DNA from: an uncultured Lachnospiraceae bacterium
Lineage (GTDB): Bacteria; Bacillota; Clostridia; Lachnospirales; Lachnospiraceae
Assembly (NCBI GenBank): GCA_910584695.1
Contig: CAJUBR010000027.1
Span: 1 to 34,824, forward strand
DNA length: 34,824 bases
Direction: 5' to 3'
The notes beneath the pieces were generated by a model. It searched no databases. It was not told the DNA's origin and was given only the letters and a program-made list of their open reading frames with translations. Made by a program: the position numbers and the translations under genes. Positions 1 through 7,052 of this stretch are shown piece after piece. How positions within the stretch are numbered: position 1 is the stretch's first letter; each line of letters starts with the position of its first letter.

Positions 1-123
1 TAAAACTTCTGTAAAATTATAAAGAGAAAAAACAGAAAATCAAATATTATATAAAATTCGAATATATAAATTGAGATTCCCTGGTGTGGAAGCTGTTTAT
101 ACTCAATGTAAAAACGTTTTCAA

Positions 124-159
124 TAAAAAAACTCCCATCGGAATGATTCCAGTGGGAGT
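124..159 (-). terminator. Intrinsic terminator of the DHH gene
   Basis: The 7-bp stem ACTCCCA/TGGGAGT (131-137 with 153-159) continues, after a wobble and a mismatch, into GGAA/TTCC. On the minus strand it is followed by seven U residues (124-130). It lies about 20 bp past the stop codon of the minus-strand DHH gene. The plus-strand side has a shorter T run, so it may work in both directions. Nothing gene-like is seen in 1-123. Confidence 0.8.
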
Positions 160-177
160 TTTAACTGTATATGGTTT

Positions 178-1095
178 TTATTTGACTCCATTTATAAGTT
201 CATCTAACATTTTCGGTAATTCCGTATCCATATTTTCATCGTTAAACTGGCAGGTTCCGACTGCTTTGTGACCGCCACCGCCATATTTTAACATAAGGCT
301 TCCGACATCCAAAGTTGCCGTGCGATTCAAAATACTGTAACCTACTGCAGCGGAACAGCCTTTTCCACCTTTTCCGTTTACAATCCATGCAGAGATATTC
401 TGTTCAGGATACATACTGTAAATCATAAAACGGTTACCGGAATAGATGGGCTCTACACCGCGCAAATCGGAGATGATAACATCTTTTTCTACACGGGTAT
501 GTGCTTTTACCATTTCCTTAAATTTCTCAGTCTGTTCAAAATATACATCGATACGCTCCTGTACATCTGGAAGCTTCAAAATTTCTTCCGTATTCATGGT
601 ACGGCATGCCTGCATCAGTTCCTCCATTAATTTGTAATTCGGAATGGTAAAATTACGCCATCTTCCAAGACCGGTTCGCGGGTCCATTAAAAAACCGATT
701 AAAATCCAACCGGTGGGATTTTGTACTTCATCAATTGTCAAATGACCGGAGTCCACTTTATCAACCGCTTCCATCATTTCGTCAAAGTGACTGAAACGTT
801 CACTGCCACCGTAATATTCATATATGATTCTGGCACAGGATGGTGTAATCCGGCTTTCCCCTTTATATTTCCCCTCTAACTGCTGGCGTTCGTGTTCACT
901 GGAGTGATGATCAAACCACAGCCCACAGCCCTCTACGTAAGGAACATTTGCAAGGCAGTCATTTTCATCGATAGGAATTAGACCATCCTGTAAGTCTTTT
1001 GGATGGGCAAATTTCCATGAATCAATAACACCAGCCTCTAAAAGCAATGTACCACAAGCCAATCCATCAAAATCTGAACGTGTTACTAATCGCAT
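178..1095 (-). CDS. DHH/DHHA1-family phosphoesterase
   Basis: A 305-aa cytoplasmic protein of the DHH phosphoesterase superfamily (RecJ, NrnA, PPX/GppA-like and exopolyphosphatase-like enzymes), which hydrolyse phosphodiester or phosphoanhydride bonds with Mn2+ or Mg2+. Visible motifs are the N-terminal metal-binding SDFDG (residues 7-11), the DHH signature WFDHHSSE near residue 61, and a C-terminal DHHA1 glycine motif GGGGHKAVGTCQ. The ATG at 1095 has GGGGAGG 11 bases upstream (1106-1112). The gene has its own promoter (1130-1158) and is divergent from glnA. The substrate cannot be told from sequence: oligoribonucleotide, pAp, cyclic dinucleotide or polyphosphate are all possible. The family call is firm and the exact function is not. 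Confidence 0.85.
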   Translation of the reverse strand: MRLVTRSDFDGLACGTLLLEAGVIDSWKFAHPKDLQDGLIPIDENDCLANVPYVEGCGLWFDHHSSEHERQQLEGKYKGESRITPSCARIIYEYYGGSERFSHFDEMMEAVDKVDSGHLTIDEVQNPTGWILIGFLMDPRTGLGRWRNFTIPNYKLMEELMQACRTMNTEEILKLPDVQERIDVYFEQTEKFKEMVKAHTRVEKDVIISDLRGVEPIYSGNRFMIYSMYPEQNISAWIVNGKGGKGCSAAVGYSILNRTATLDVGSLMLKYGGGGHKAVGTCQFNDENMDTELPKMLDELINGVK

Positions 1096-1129
1096 TTGTT
1101 TTTAACCTCCCCATATGGTTTTTCTTTCT

Positions 1130-1158
1130 ATTGTATCGTATTTATCACAGTATTTCAA
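1130..1158 (-). promoter_or_regulatory. Sigma-A-type promoter for the DHH gene
   Basis: On the minus strand, TTGAAA (1153-1158) and TACAAT (1130-1135) are separated by exactly 17 bp. The -10 lies about 35 bp upstream of the DHH start codon. Confidence 0.7.
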
Positions 1159-1213
1159 GCATGAACATTTTATCTATGGGGAATGGTACAACCTTTAATA
1201 AGGTAGAAATTCG

Positions 1214-1242
1214 TTGACAAAAGAAAGCAAGTAAGATAACAT
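1214..1242 (+). promoter_or_regulatory. Sigma-A-type promoter for glnA
   Basis: A perfect TTGACA (1214-1219) and TAACAT (1237-1242) are separated by 17 bp, predicting a transcript start near 1249 and a leader of about 43 nt. The leader has only a weak CTGT/ACAG dyad around the sequence before the ribosome site AAAGGAGA (1276-1283). No obvious tandem hexaloop hairpins of the kind bound by ANTAR proteins were found. Confidence 0.7.
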
Positions 1243-1291
1243 AAAACCGACACTGTTATAGATATATTGACAGGTAAAGGAGAGACGGAAT

Positions 1292-2623
1292 ATGAGCAGA
1301 TATACAAAGCAGGATATTATGCGGCTTGTAGAGGAAGAAGATATTGAATTTATAAGGCTTCAGTTTACAGATATGTTCGGAACCCTTAAGAATGTAGCGA
1401 TTACAGCAAGCCAGATTGAAAAAGCACTGGATAATAAATGTATGTTTGACGGTTCGTCAATTGAAGGATTCGTGAGAATTGATGAGTCAGATATGTATTT
1501 GTATCCGGATTTGGATACCTTTGAGATATTTCCATGGAGACCACAGCATGGTAAAGTTGCAAGATTGATCTGTGATGTCTATAGACCAAACGGAGTCCCA
1601 TTTGAGGGGGATCCACGTTTTATTTTGAAAAAGGTGCTGAAAGAAGCAGCAGACATGGGATATAGCTTTATGGTAGGTCCTGAATGTGAGTTTTTTTTGT
1701 TTCATACGGATGATGAAGGAAGACCTACTACGCTTACCCATGAAAAAGCGGGATATTTTGATATTTCACCGCTTGATTTGGGAGAAAATGCACGCCGTGA
1801 TGTTATTTTGACTTTAGAGGAGATGGGATTTGAGATTGAGGCATCACATCACGAGGTGGCACCGGCACAGCATGAAATTGATTTTAAATATGCAAATGCG
1901 TTAAAAGCGGCAGATAATATGATGACTTTCAAATTAGTGGTGAAAACGATTGCGAAAAGGCACGGCTTATTTGCAAGTTTTATGCCAAAACCGGTATATG
2001 GTGTCTGTGGTTCCGGGCTGCATGTCAATATGTCTTTATCTAAGGACGGGGTGAATATATTTAACGATTATCATGCACCAAACGGAATCAGTCAGGAGGC
2101 ATATCAGTTTATTGCGGGAATTATGGCACATATGAAGGGTATGACATTGATTGCAAATCCCCTTGTGAATTCCTATAAACGCCTGCTGCCGGGATATGAG
2201 GCACCTGTTTATATCACATGGTCAGAAAAAAACAGAAGTCCTTTGATACGGATTCCTTCCGCAAGAGGGACGAATATGCGTGTGGAACTTCGTTCACCTG
2301 ATCCCGCAGCAAATCCGTATTTGTTACTTGCAAGCTGTCTGGCAGCCGGACTCGATGGTATCAAGAGCGGGATGGATATTCCAAAAGAAGTAGACAGCAA
2401 TGTTTATGAAATGGGAAGAGAAGAATTAGAGGCTAAAGGAATTGAGGCGATTCCATCTAATCTTAGTAAAGCATGTCATTATTTTGAGGATGATGAATTT
2501 ATGAAACAGGTTTTAGGTGTACATGTACACAAAAAGTATCTTGATGCAAAACGGAATGAGTGGGACCGCTTTAAAGAACAGGTTACGGCATGGGAATTAG
2601 ATGAGTATTTATACAAAATTTAG
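1292..2623 (+). CDS. glnA: Glutamine synthetase, type I (GSI-alpha-like)
   Basis: Makes glutamine from glutamate, ammonia and ATP; a cytoplasmic dodecamer in this family and the main ammonia-assimilating enzyme. At 443 aa it matches the short GSI-alpha class of Firmicutes rather than the ~470-aa adenylylated class. Visible are the N-terminal beta-grasp part with MFDGSSIEGF, the catalytic metal/glutamate motif GPECEFFLF (about residues 128-136), ASHHEVAPAQHEID, the ATP/glutamate loop NPLVNSYKRL, and the arginine motif RIPSARGTNMRVELRSPD. The region corresponding to the adenylylation tyrosine of the other class reads NVYEMGREE, as in the non-adenylylated type. Start ATG has AAAGGAGA upstream. 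The ANTAR gene follows 47 bp downstream with no terminator between, so the two are probably cotranscribed and functionally linked. Confidence 0.97.
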   Translation: MSRYTKQDIMRLVEEEDIEFIRLQFTDMFGTLKNVAITASQIEKALDNKCMFDGSSIEGFVRIDESDMYLYPDLDTFEIFPWRPQHGKVARLICDVYRPNGVPFEGDPRFILKKVLKEAADMGYSFMVGPECEFFLFHTDDEGRPTTLTHEKAGYFDISPLDLGENARRDVILTLEEMGFEIEASHHEVAPAQHEIDFKYANALKAADNMMTFKLVVKTIAKRHGLFASFMPKPVYGVCGSGLHVNMSLSKDGVNIFNDYHAPNGISQEAYQFIAGIMAHMKGMTLIANPLVNSYKRLLPGYEAPVYITWSEKNRSPLIRIPSARGTNMRVELRSPDPAANPYLLLASCLAAGLDGIKSGMDIPKEVDSNVYEMGREELEAKGIEAIPSNLSKACHYFEDDEFMKQVLGVHVHKKYLDAKRNEWDRFKEQVTAWELDEYLYKI

Positions 2624-2670
2624 TATCTTTTGGCAGCTTATAATGTTCAGGTAAAGCAAGGAGGAAGAAA

Positions 2671-3213
2671 TTGATTAGTGTAATCGTAGTATTCCCTAAG
2701 CTGGAGGAGGCCAAAAGTATTAAAAGCTTATTGGTGCGGAGTGGTATTGATGTACTGGCGGCGTGTACAACGGCTGCCCAGGTAATTAATCTGACAGATG
2801 ATTTGGATTATGGTGTTGTAATTAGCGGTTATAAATTTGTAGATATGACGTACCGCGAATTGCAGGAATACCTGCCGGATACATTTGATATGCTTTTGGT
2901 GGCATCCAAACGATATTATGCGGAATGTAGTGCAAGTGATATCGTGTGTCTTTCCATGCCCATCCGGGCTGCGGATTTGGTAAGTACTGTAAATCTGATG
3001 TGTGATAAACTATACTATCAGATGAAAAAACGGAAATCCAAACCGGCGGTAAGGTCTTGGGAGGAAAAACAGGTGATTGCCCATGCAAAACTGATGCTGA
3101 TGGAACAAAAGGGAATGACAGAAGAGGAAGCACATAGATATCTACAAAAAAAGAGTATGGATAACGGGACTAATTTAGTAGAAACTGCACATATGATAAT
3201 AGATATATTCTAA
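2671..3213 (+). CDS. ANTAR-domain regulator with degenerate receiver
   Basis: A 180-aa protein starting at TTG (2671), supported by AAGGAGG at 2658-2664; no in-frame ATG fits better. The C-terminal ~55 residues (from EEKQVIAHAKLMLMEQKG through AHRYLQKKSMDNGTNLVETA) match the three-helix ANTAR RNA-binding domain, which acts by antitermination on paired hexaloop hairpins. The N-terminal ~115 residues have the receiver alternation of strands and helices. The usual acidic pocket is VVFPKLEE, and the phospho-acceptor Asp position reads VVISGYKFVDMT, so phosphorylation is unlikely. Signal input could instead be protein binding. ANTAR proteins next to glnA are known in clostridia, so control of nitrogen genes is likely, but no target hairpin was found in this window. 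Confidence 0.88.
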   Translation: MISVIVVFPKLEEAKSIKSLLVRSGIDVLAACTTAAQVINLTDDLDYGVVISGYKFVDMTYRELQEYLPDTFDMLLVASKRYYAECSASDIVCLSMPIRAADLVSTVNLMCDKLYYQMKKRKSKPAVRSWEEKQVIAHAKLMLMEQKGMTEEEAHRYLQKKSMDNGTNLVETAHMIIDIF

Positions 3214-3237
3214 CTGTATAAAGAAAGGGGGCATAAC

Positions 3238-4074
3238 ATGCAGTTTACAAAGATGGAGGGCCTTGGAAATGATTATGTGTATATCAATTGCTTTAAAGAA
3301 GCAGTAGAAGAGCCGGAGCACATTGCAATAAAAGTGAGTGACCGGCATTTTGGAATCGGATCGGATGGTCTGATTTTAATAAAACCATCAAAAACGGCTG
3401 ATTTCTGTATGGACATGTATAATGCGGATGGTTCCAGATCGGAAATGTGCGGAAACGGAATCCGCTGCGTTGCAAAATATGTATATGATTATGGACTGAC
3501 AGATAAAACCGCGATTTCGGTTGAAACCTTGGCAGGGATTAAGTATCTGGATCTACAGATAAAAGATGGTAAGGTGGAAATGGTCACTGTGAACATGGGG
3601 GCACCGGAATTAGTGCCTGAAAAGATACCGGTAAAATCCACAAAGGATATTTTGGTAAATGAGCCGATTGAAGCCTGTGGAAATCAATATAACATGACAT
3701 GTGTCTCGATGGGGAATCCGCATTGTGTCGTATTTGTTTCGGATACACAAAGTTTTCCGTTGGAAGAAACAGGACCGGAGCTTGAGAACCACGCATGGTT
3801 TCCTAACCGGATAAATGTAGAATTTGTTCAGGTTTTGGATAGAAAAACTGTAAATATGCGTGTCTGGGAACGGGGCACGGGAGAAACACTGGCGTGTGGA
3901 ACGGGTGCCTGTGCAACGGCGGTGGCATGTATTCTAAATGGACTGACGGAGGAAGAGATTACCGTACATCTGTTAGGTGGTGATCTTTTGGTTCGCTGGG
4001 ACAGAGAAGAAAATCTGGTATATATGACAGGACCCGCAAAAGTAGTTTTTGACGGGGAAATCGAGTTGGATTAG
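3238..4074 (+). CDS. dapF: Diaminopimelate epimerase
   Basis: Interconverts LL- and meso-diaminopimelate, the precursor of lysine and of the peptidoglycan cross-link residue; PLP-independent, using two cysteines. Both catalytic cysteines are present in conserved context: Cys71 in MCGNGIRC and Cys220 in GETLACGTGACATA. The N-terminus MQFTKMEGLGNDYVYIN is typical and the 278-aa length is full. A strong purine-rich ribosome site (AAAGGGGG) precedes the ATG, and the ANTAR gene ends 24 bp upstream. dapL, the enzyme making its substrate, follows after 65 bp, so the pair forms a lysine/meso-DAP unit within the glnA-ANTAR transcription direction. Confidence 0.97.
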   Translation: MQFTKMEGLGNDYVYINCFKEAVEEPEHIAIKVSDRHFGIGSDGLILIKPSKTADFCMDMYNADGSRSEMCGNGIRCVAKYVYDYGLTDKTAISVETLAGIKYLDLQIKDGKVEMVTVNMGAPELVPEKIPVKSTKDILVNEPIEACGNQYNMTCVSMGNPHCVVFVSDTQSFPLEETGPELENHAWFPNRINVEFVQVLDRKTVNMRVWERGTGETLACGTGACATAVACILNGLTEEEITVHLLGGDLLVRWDREENLVYMTGPAKVVFDGEIELD

Positions 4075-4139
4075 TAAAATATAGTTTAATTTTACCAAAT
4101 GGTATCAGAGATGCTGTTTTGGAATAGAAGGAGGAAATT

Positions 4140-5357
4140 ATGTTTAAAGTAAATGAGAATTATTTAAAACTGCCGGGGAGCTATCTTTTTTCCAATATTG
4201 CAAAAAAGGTAAGTGCTTATAAGGCAGCCAATCCGGGAAAAGAGATCATTTCTTTGGGAATCGGGGATGTCACACAGCCTCTTGCACCTGCTATTATCAA
4301 CAGTCTGCATAAGGCAGTAGATGAAATGGCAGTAAAGGAAACATTTCGGGGATATGCACCGGATCTGGGATATGAGTTCTTAAGAAGTGCAATTTCAAAA
4401 AATGATTATGCAGCAAGAGGCGTGGACATCGCAATTGATGAAATTTTTGTCAGTGACGGAGCGAAGTGTGATTCCGGTAATATTCAGGAGATTTTTGCTG
4501 CCGACAATAAGATTGCGGTATGTGATCCCGTATATCCGGTATATGTTGATACAAACGTAATGGCGGGAAGAACCGGAACGTATGATAAGGAGACGGAACT
4601 TTGGAGTGATGTGATTTATATGCCATGTCAGGCAGAGCATAATTTTGCACCGGAACTGCCAAAGGAGACACCGGATATTATCTATTTGTGTTTCCCGAAT
4701 AATCCAACCGGTGCGACAATTAAGAAAGAACAGTTACAGGAATGGGTGGATTATGCAAATAAAACGGGAGCTGTTATTATTTATGATGCAGCCTATGAAG
4801 CCTATATCAGTGAGAAAGATGTGCCGCATACAATTTATGAGTGTGACGGGGCAAAAAATTGTGCCATTGAGCTTAGAAGTTTTTCCAAGAATGCAGGTTT
4901 TACGGGAACGCGTCTTGGCTTCGCAGTAGTTCCAAAGGATTTAAAGGCAGATGACGGAACTTCGCTAAATGCTTTGTGGGCAAGACGGCATGGAACAAAA
5001 TTTAACGGAGCACCATATATTATTCAGCGGGCAGGTGAAGCTGTTTATAGTGAGGAAGGCAAAAAACAGACAGCAGAGCAGATTGCTTATTATATGAATA
5101 ATGCAAAGATTATTAAAGAAGGTCTTGCAAAAGCAGGATTTACGGTTTCCGGTGGTGTAAATGCACCATATATCTGGCTGCAGACTCCGGACGGAATGAC
5201 TTCGTGGGAGTTCTTTGACCACTTATTGGAAAATGCGAACGTTGTGGGAACGCCCGGTTCAGGATTTGGACCGAGTGGAGAAGGTTATTTCAGACTGACC
5301 GCATTCGGAACTTATGAGAATACGATTGAGGCATTAAAGAGAATCCAGACGTTGTAA
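4140..5357 (+). CDS. dapL: LL-diaminopimelate aminotransferase
   Basis: PLP enzyme that transaminates tetrahydrodipicolinate directly to LL-diaminopimelate using glutamate, bypassing the acylated DapD/C/E route. At 405 aa it has the family N-terminus (VNENYLKLPGSYLFSNIAKK), the PLP-binding lysine K250 in RSFSKNAGFTGTRLG, the NNPTGA substrate motif near residue 187, and a C-terminal GSGFGPSGEGYFRLTAFG. AAGGAGG lies just upstream of the ATG. Its product is the substrate of the adjacent dapF, which supports the assignment over a general aspartate aminotransferase. Confidence 0.96.
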   Translation: MFKVNENYLKLPGSYLFSNIAKKVSAYKAANPGKEIISLGIGDVTQPLAPAIINSLHKAVDEMAVKETFRGYAPDLGYEFLRSAISKNDYAARGVDIAIDEIFVSDGAKCDSGNIQEIFAADNKIAVCDPVYPVYVDTNVMAGRTGTYDKETELWSDVIYMPCQAEHNFAPELPKETPDIIYLCFPNNPTGATIKKEQLQEWVDYANKTGAVIIYDAAYEAYISEKDVPHTIYECDGAKNCAIELRSFSKNAGFTGTRLGFAVVPKDLKADDGTSLNALWARRHGTKFNGAPYIIQRAGEAVYSEEGKKQTAEQIAYYMNNAKIIKEGLAKAGFTVSGGVNAPYIWLQTPDGMTSWEFFDHLLENANVVGTPGSGFGPSGEGYFRLTAFGTYENTIEALKRIQTL

Positions 5358-5396
5358 TTCAGGCTTGCGTATTTAATGTATGAGTGGTAAACTGAT

Positions 5397-5413
5397 TTCA
5401 TGTAATACATGAA
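5397..5413. promoter_or_regulatory. Short perfect dyad between dapL and ilvE
   Basis: TTCATGT and ACATGAA form a 7-bp inverted repeat with a 3-bp centre, 18 bp upstream of the ilvE -35 element. No T run follows, so it is a poor terminator. It could be an operator, but no binding protein can be named. Confidence 0.35.
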
Positions 5414-5430
5414 GAAAAGTACGATTACAC

Positions 5431-5459
5431 TTGAATGTGAATGGGTACATAATTAAAAT
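5431..5459 (+). promoter_or_regulatory. Sigma-A-type promoter for ilvE
   Basis: TTGAAT (5431-5436) and TAAAAT (5454-5459) are separated by 17 bp. The transcript would begin near 5466, leaving a ~70-nt leader, too short for a T-box. This separates ilvE from the dapF-dapL unit. Confidence 0.55.
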
Positions 5460-5534
5460 GTATATACAAGGCGAGACAACAAACGAGGGAAAAGACAGAT
5501 GTTGCAAAACAGCCAAGGAAAGGAAGTTTTTTAA

Positions 5535-6557
5535 ATGAGCAAAAACATCGACTGGTCAAATTTAGGATTTTCCTATATTGAGACGGAAAAAAGATTTGTA
5601 TCAAACTTTAAGGATGGTGCATGGGATGACGGTGTCATGACAACGGACGCCACTATTACCATCAGTGAGTGTGCAGGTGTTTTACAATATGCACAGACCT
5701 GTTTTGAAGGACTGAAGGCATATACAACAGAAGACGGACGTGTTGTCTGTTTCCGGCCGGATTTGAATGCACAGAGGATGGCAGATTCCTGTAAAAGATT
5801 AGAGATGCCGGTTTTTCCGGAGGATAAATTTGTTGAGGCTGTTGTGAAGACGGTACAGGCGAATATCGATTACGTTCCGCCATATGGATCGGGAGCAACA
5901 TTATATATCAGACCATATATGTTCGGCAGTAATCCCGTAATCGGGGTAAAACCGGCAGATGAATATCAGTTCCGTATTTTTGTTACTCCAGTTGGACCTT
6001 ATTTTAAAGGCGGTGCAAAACCGATTACGATCCGAGTATCTGATTTTGACCGTGCAGCCCCTCATGGGACAGGGCACATCAAGGCAGGAGCGAATTATGC
6101 AATGAGCCTGCATGCAATTGTAGACGCACATAATCAGGGATATTCAGAAAATATGTATTTAGACCCTGCGACCCGTACAAAGGTAGAGGAAACCGGTGGA
6201 GCAAACTTTATTTTTATTACAAAAGACGGTAAGTTTGTAACTCCTAAGTCCGACAGTATCTTACCTTCCATTACCAGACGTTCCCTCATGGTAGTGGCAG
6301 AAAAGTATTTAGGATTGACGGTGGAGCATCGGGAGGTAGCATTAGAGGAAGTGAAAGATTTTGCGGAATGCGGTCTTTGCGGAACTGCTGCCGTTATCTC
6401 ACCGGTAGGTAAGATTGTGGATCACGGCAAGGAGATCTGTTTCCCAAGTGGTATGGATGAGATGGGACCTGTTATTAAGAAGCTATATGATACATTAACA
6501 GGAATTCAGATGGGTCGTATAGAGGCACCGGAAGGCTGGATCAAGACAATTCAATAG
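5535..6557 (+). CDS. ilvE: Branched-chain amino acid aminotransferase
   Basis: Fold-type IV PLP aminotransferase that interconverts leucine, isoleucine or valine with their 2-oxo acids using glutamate/2-oxoglutarate. The 340-aa length matches the BCAT-II class. The PLP lysine is K183 in GTGHIKAGANYAMS; other landmarks are CFEGLKAY near residue 56, YIRPYMFGS, the cofactor-binding EETGGANFIF, and the C-terminal CGLCGTAAVISPVG, which includes the CxxC-like pair seen in this class. AAGGAAAGGAAG precedes the ATG. The gene has its own promoter and a structured region downstream. A D-amino-acid aminotransferase is unlikely given the length and motifs. Confidence 0.95.
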   Translation: MSKNIDWSNLGFSYIETEKRFVSNFKDGAWDDGVMTTDATITISECAGVLQYAQTCFEGLKAYTTEDGRVVCFRPDLNAQRMADSCKRLEMPVFPEDKFVEAVVKTVQANIDYVPPYGSGATLYIRPYMFGSNPVIGVKPADEYQFRIFVTPVGPYFKGGAKPITIRVSDFDRAAPHGTGHIKAGANYAMSLHAIVDAHNQGYSENMYLDPATRTKVEETGGANFIFITKDGKFVTPKSDSILPSITRRSLMVVAEKYLGLTVEHREVALEEVKDFAECGLCGTAAVISPVGKIVDHGKEICFPSGMDEMGPVIKKLYDTLTGIQMGRIEAPEGWIKTIQ

Positions 6558-6586
6558 AGATCAAAAGGTAATATATTGTAATATGT

Positions 6587-6730
6587 ATAAAGCTGTATTT
6601 ATTCCCGTAAGTAATGAGCCAAGCAGATGTGCAGGCACATATATTTGGCGGATACTGCGAGGGTCAATACTCTGCTGTTTGCAGCGGAGTTATTGGCTCT
6701 TCCAGGCGGATAAGATAAATGCAGCTTTAT
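6587..6730 (+). ncRNA. Unidentified 144-nt structured RNA or fold-back element
   Basis: Two arms of 16 nt (6587-6602 and 6715-6730) pair completely with a single G-U, and four T residues follow (6731-6734). Inside, GAGCCAA pairs with TTGGCTC, and within that lie a small ATGTG/CACAT hairpin and a 9-bp hairpin ACTCTGCTG-TTTG-CAGCGGAGT. This makes a multibranched fold unlike a simple terminator. It begins 30 bp after the ilvE stop. It may be a small RNA, an elaborate 3' end of the ilvE transcript, or a small non-autonomous mobile element with terminal inverted repeats; no target duplication was recognised. The folding is seen by hand; the type is inferred. I do not recognise a known RNA family. 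Confidence 0.5.
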
Positions 6731-6748
6731 TTTTGTGTAAAAATACTA

Positions 6749-6817
6749 TTCTTAAGAAAAAATGACATTATTCTTAAAGAAAAATAGACTTTATGGATAG
6801 TAAAAGAAATATATGAT
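6749..6817 (+). promoter_or_regulatory. Promoter and operator of the first lipoprotein gene
   Basis: Two copies of a TTCTTAA palindrome, TTCTTAAGAA (6749-6758) and TTCTTAAAGAA (6771-6781), sit 22 bp apart. They are followed by TTTATG (6790-6795), a 16-bp gap and TATGAT (6812-6817). The weak -35 and the upstream repeats suggest an activator-dependent promoter. The same layout recurs upstream of the paralogous gene (9333-9379) with identical spacing. The leader from here to the gene is about 230 nt. Confidence 0.5.
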
Positions 6818-6874
6818 AAAATTATAGTCAGGAATATATTAGTACATTAAGTAGTAAATAGTTGATGTACCATT

Positions 6875-6952
6875 ACGAGCGACAAGCAGCAAAATGCCTG
6901 AATACTTAGCGAGGTACTTCCGAGCTTAGTATAAAGGTATGCCTTGGCTCGT
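6875..6952. repeat. 78-nt imperfect long hairpin in leader region
   Basis: Outer arms ACGAGC (6875-6880) and GCTCGT (6947-6952) extend, past a 2-nt bulge, through CAAG/CTTG and short GC-rich pairs to an inner stem ATACTTAGC (6902-6910) with GCTTAGTAT (6924-6932), which has one T-T mismatch. It resembles the long imperfect palindromes scattered as intergenic repeats in Lachnospiraceae genomes, but only one copy is in this window, so that is inference. It lies in the predicted 5' leader of the first lipoprotein gene. Confidence 0.45.
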
Positions 6953-6974
6953 GCCCAGCGTTCATATTGTCTAT

Positions 6975-7013
6975 ATTGTGAGGCGGTCGGTAACGAAAAC
7001 AGAGTTTCACAAT
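6975..7013 (+). promoter_or_regulatory. Hairpin next to lipoprotein ribosome site
   Basis: ATTGTGA (6975-6981) and TCACAAT (7007-7013) form a 7-bp stem around a 25-nt loop, about 40 nt before the ATG and just before the ribosome site. It could affect translation or mRNA stability, or act as a DNA operator. Confidence 0.35.
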
Positions 7014-7052
7014 TACCTAACAAATATCATATAGAAAGGATGAAGGTATAAC

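Noticed and set aside
1249..1291. Possible ANTAR target hairpins in the glnA leader
   Set aside because: Only a 4-bp CTGT/ACAG dyad is present; two hairpins with hexaloops are required.
5466..5534. Possible T-box leader for ilvE
   Set aside because: The leader is about 70 nt, and no specifier stem, T-box sequence or terminator was recognised.
6583..6765. 60-codon open frame inside the structured region after ilvE
   Set aside because: There is no ribosome site before the ATG, no domain-like sequence, and its bases are fully explained by the paired arms of the fold.
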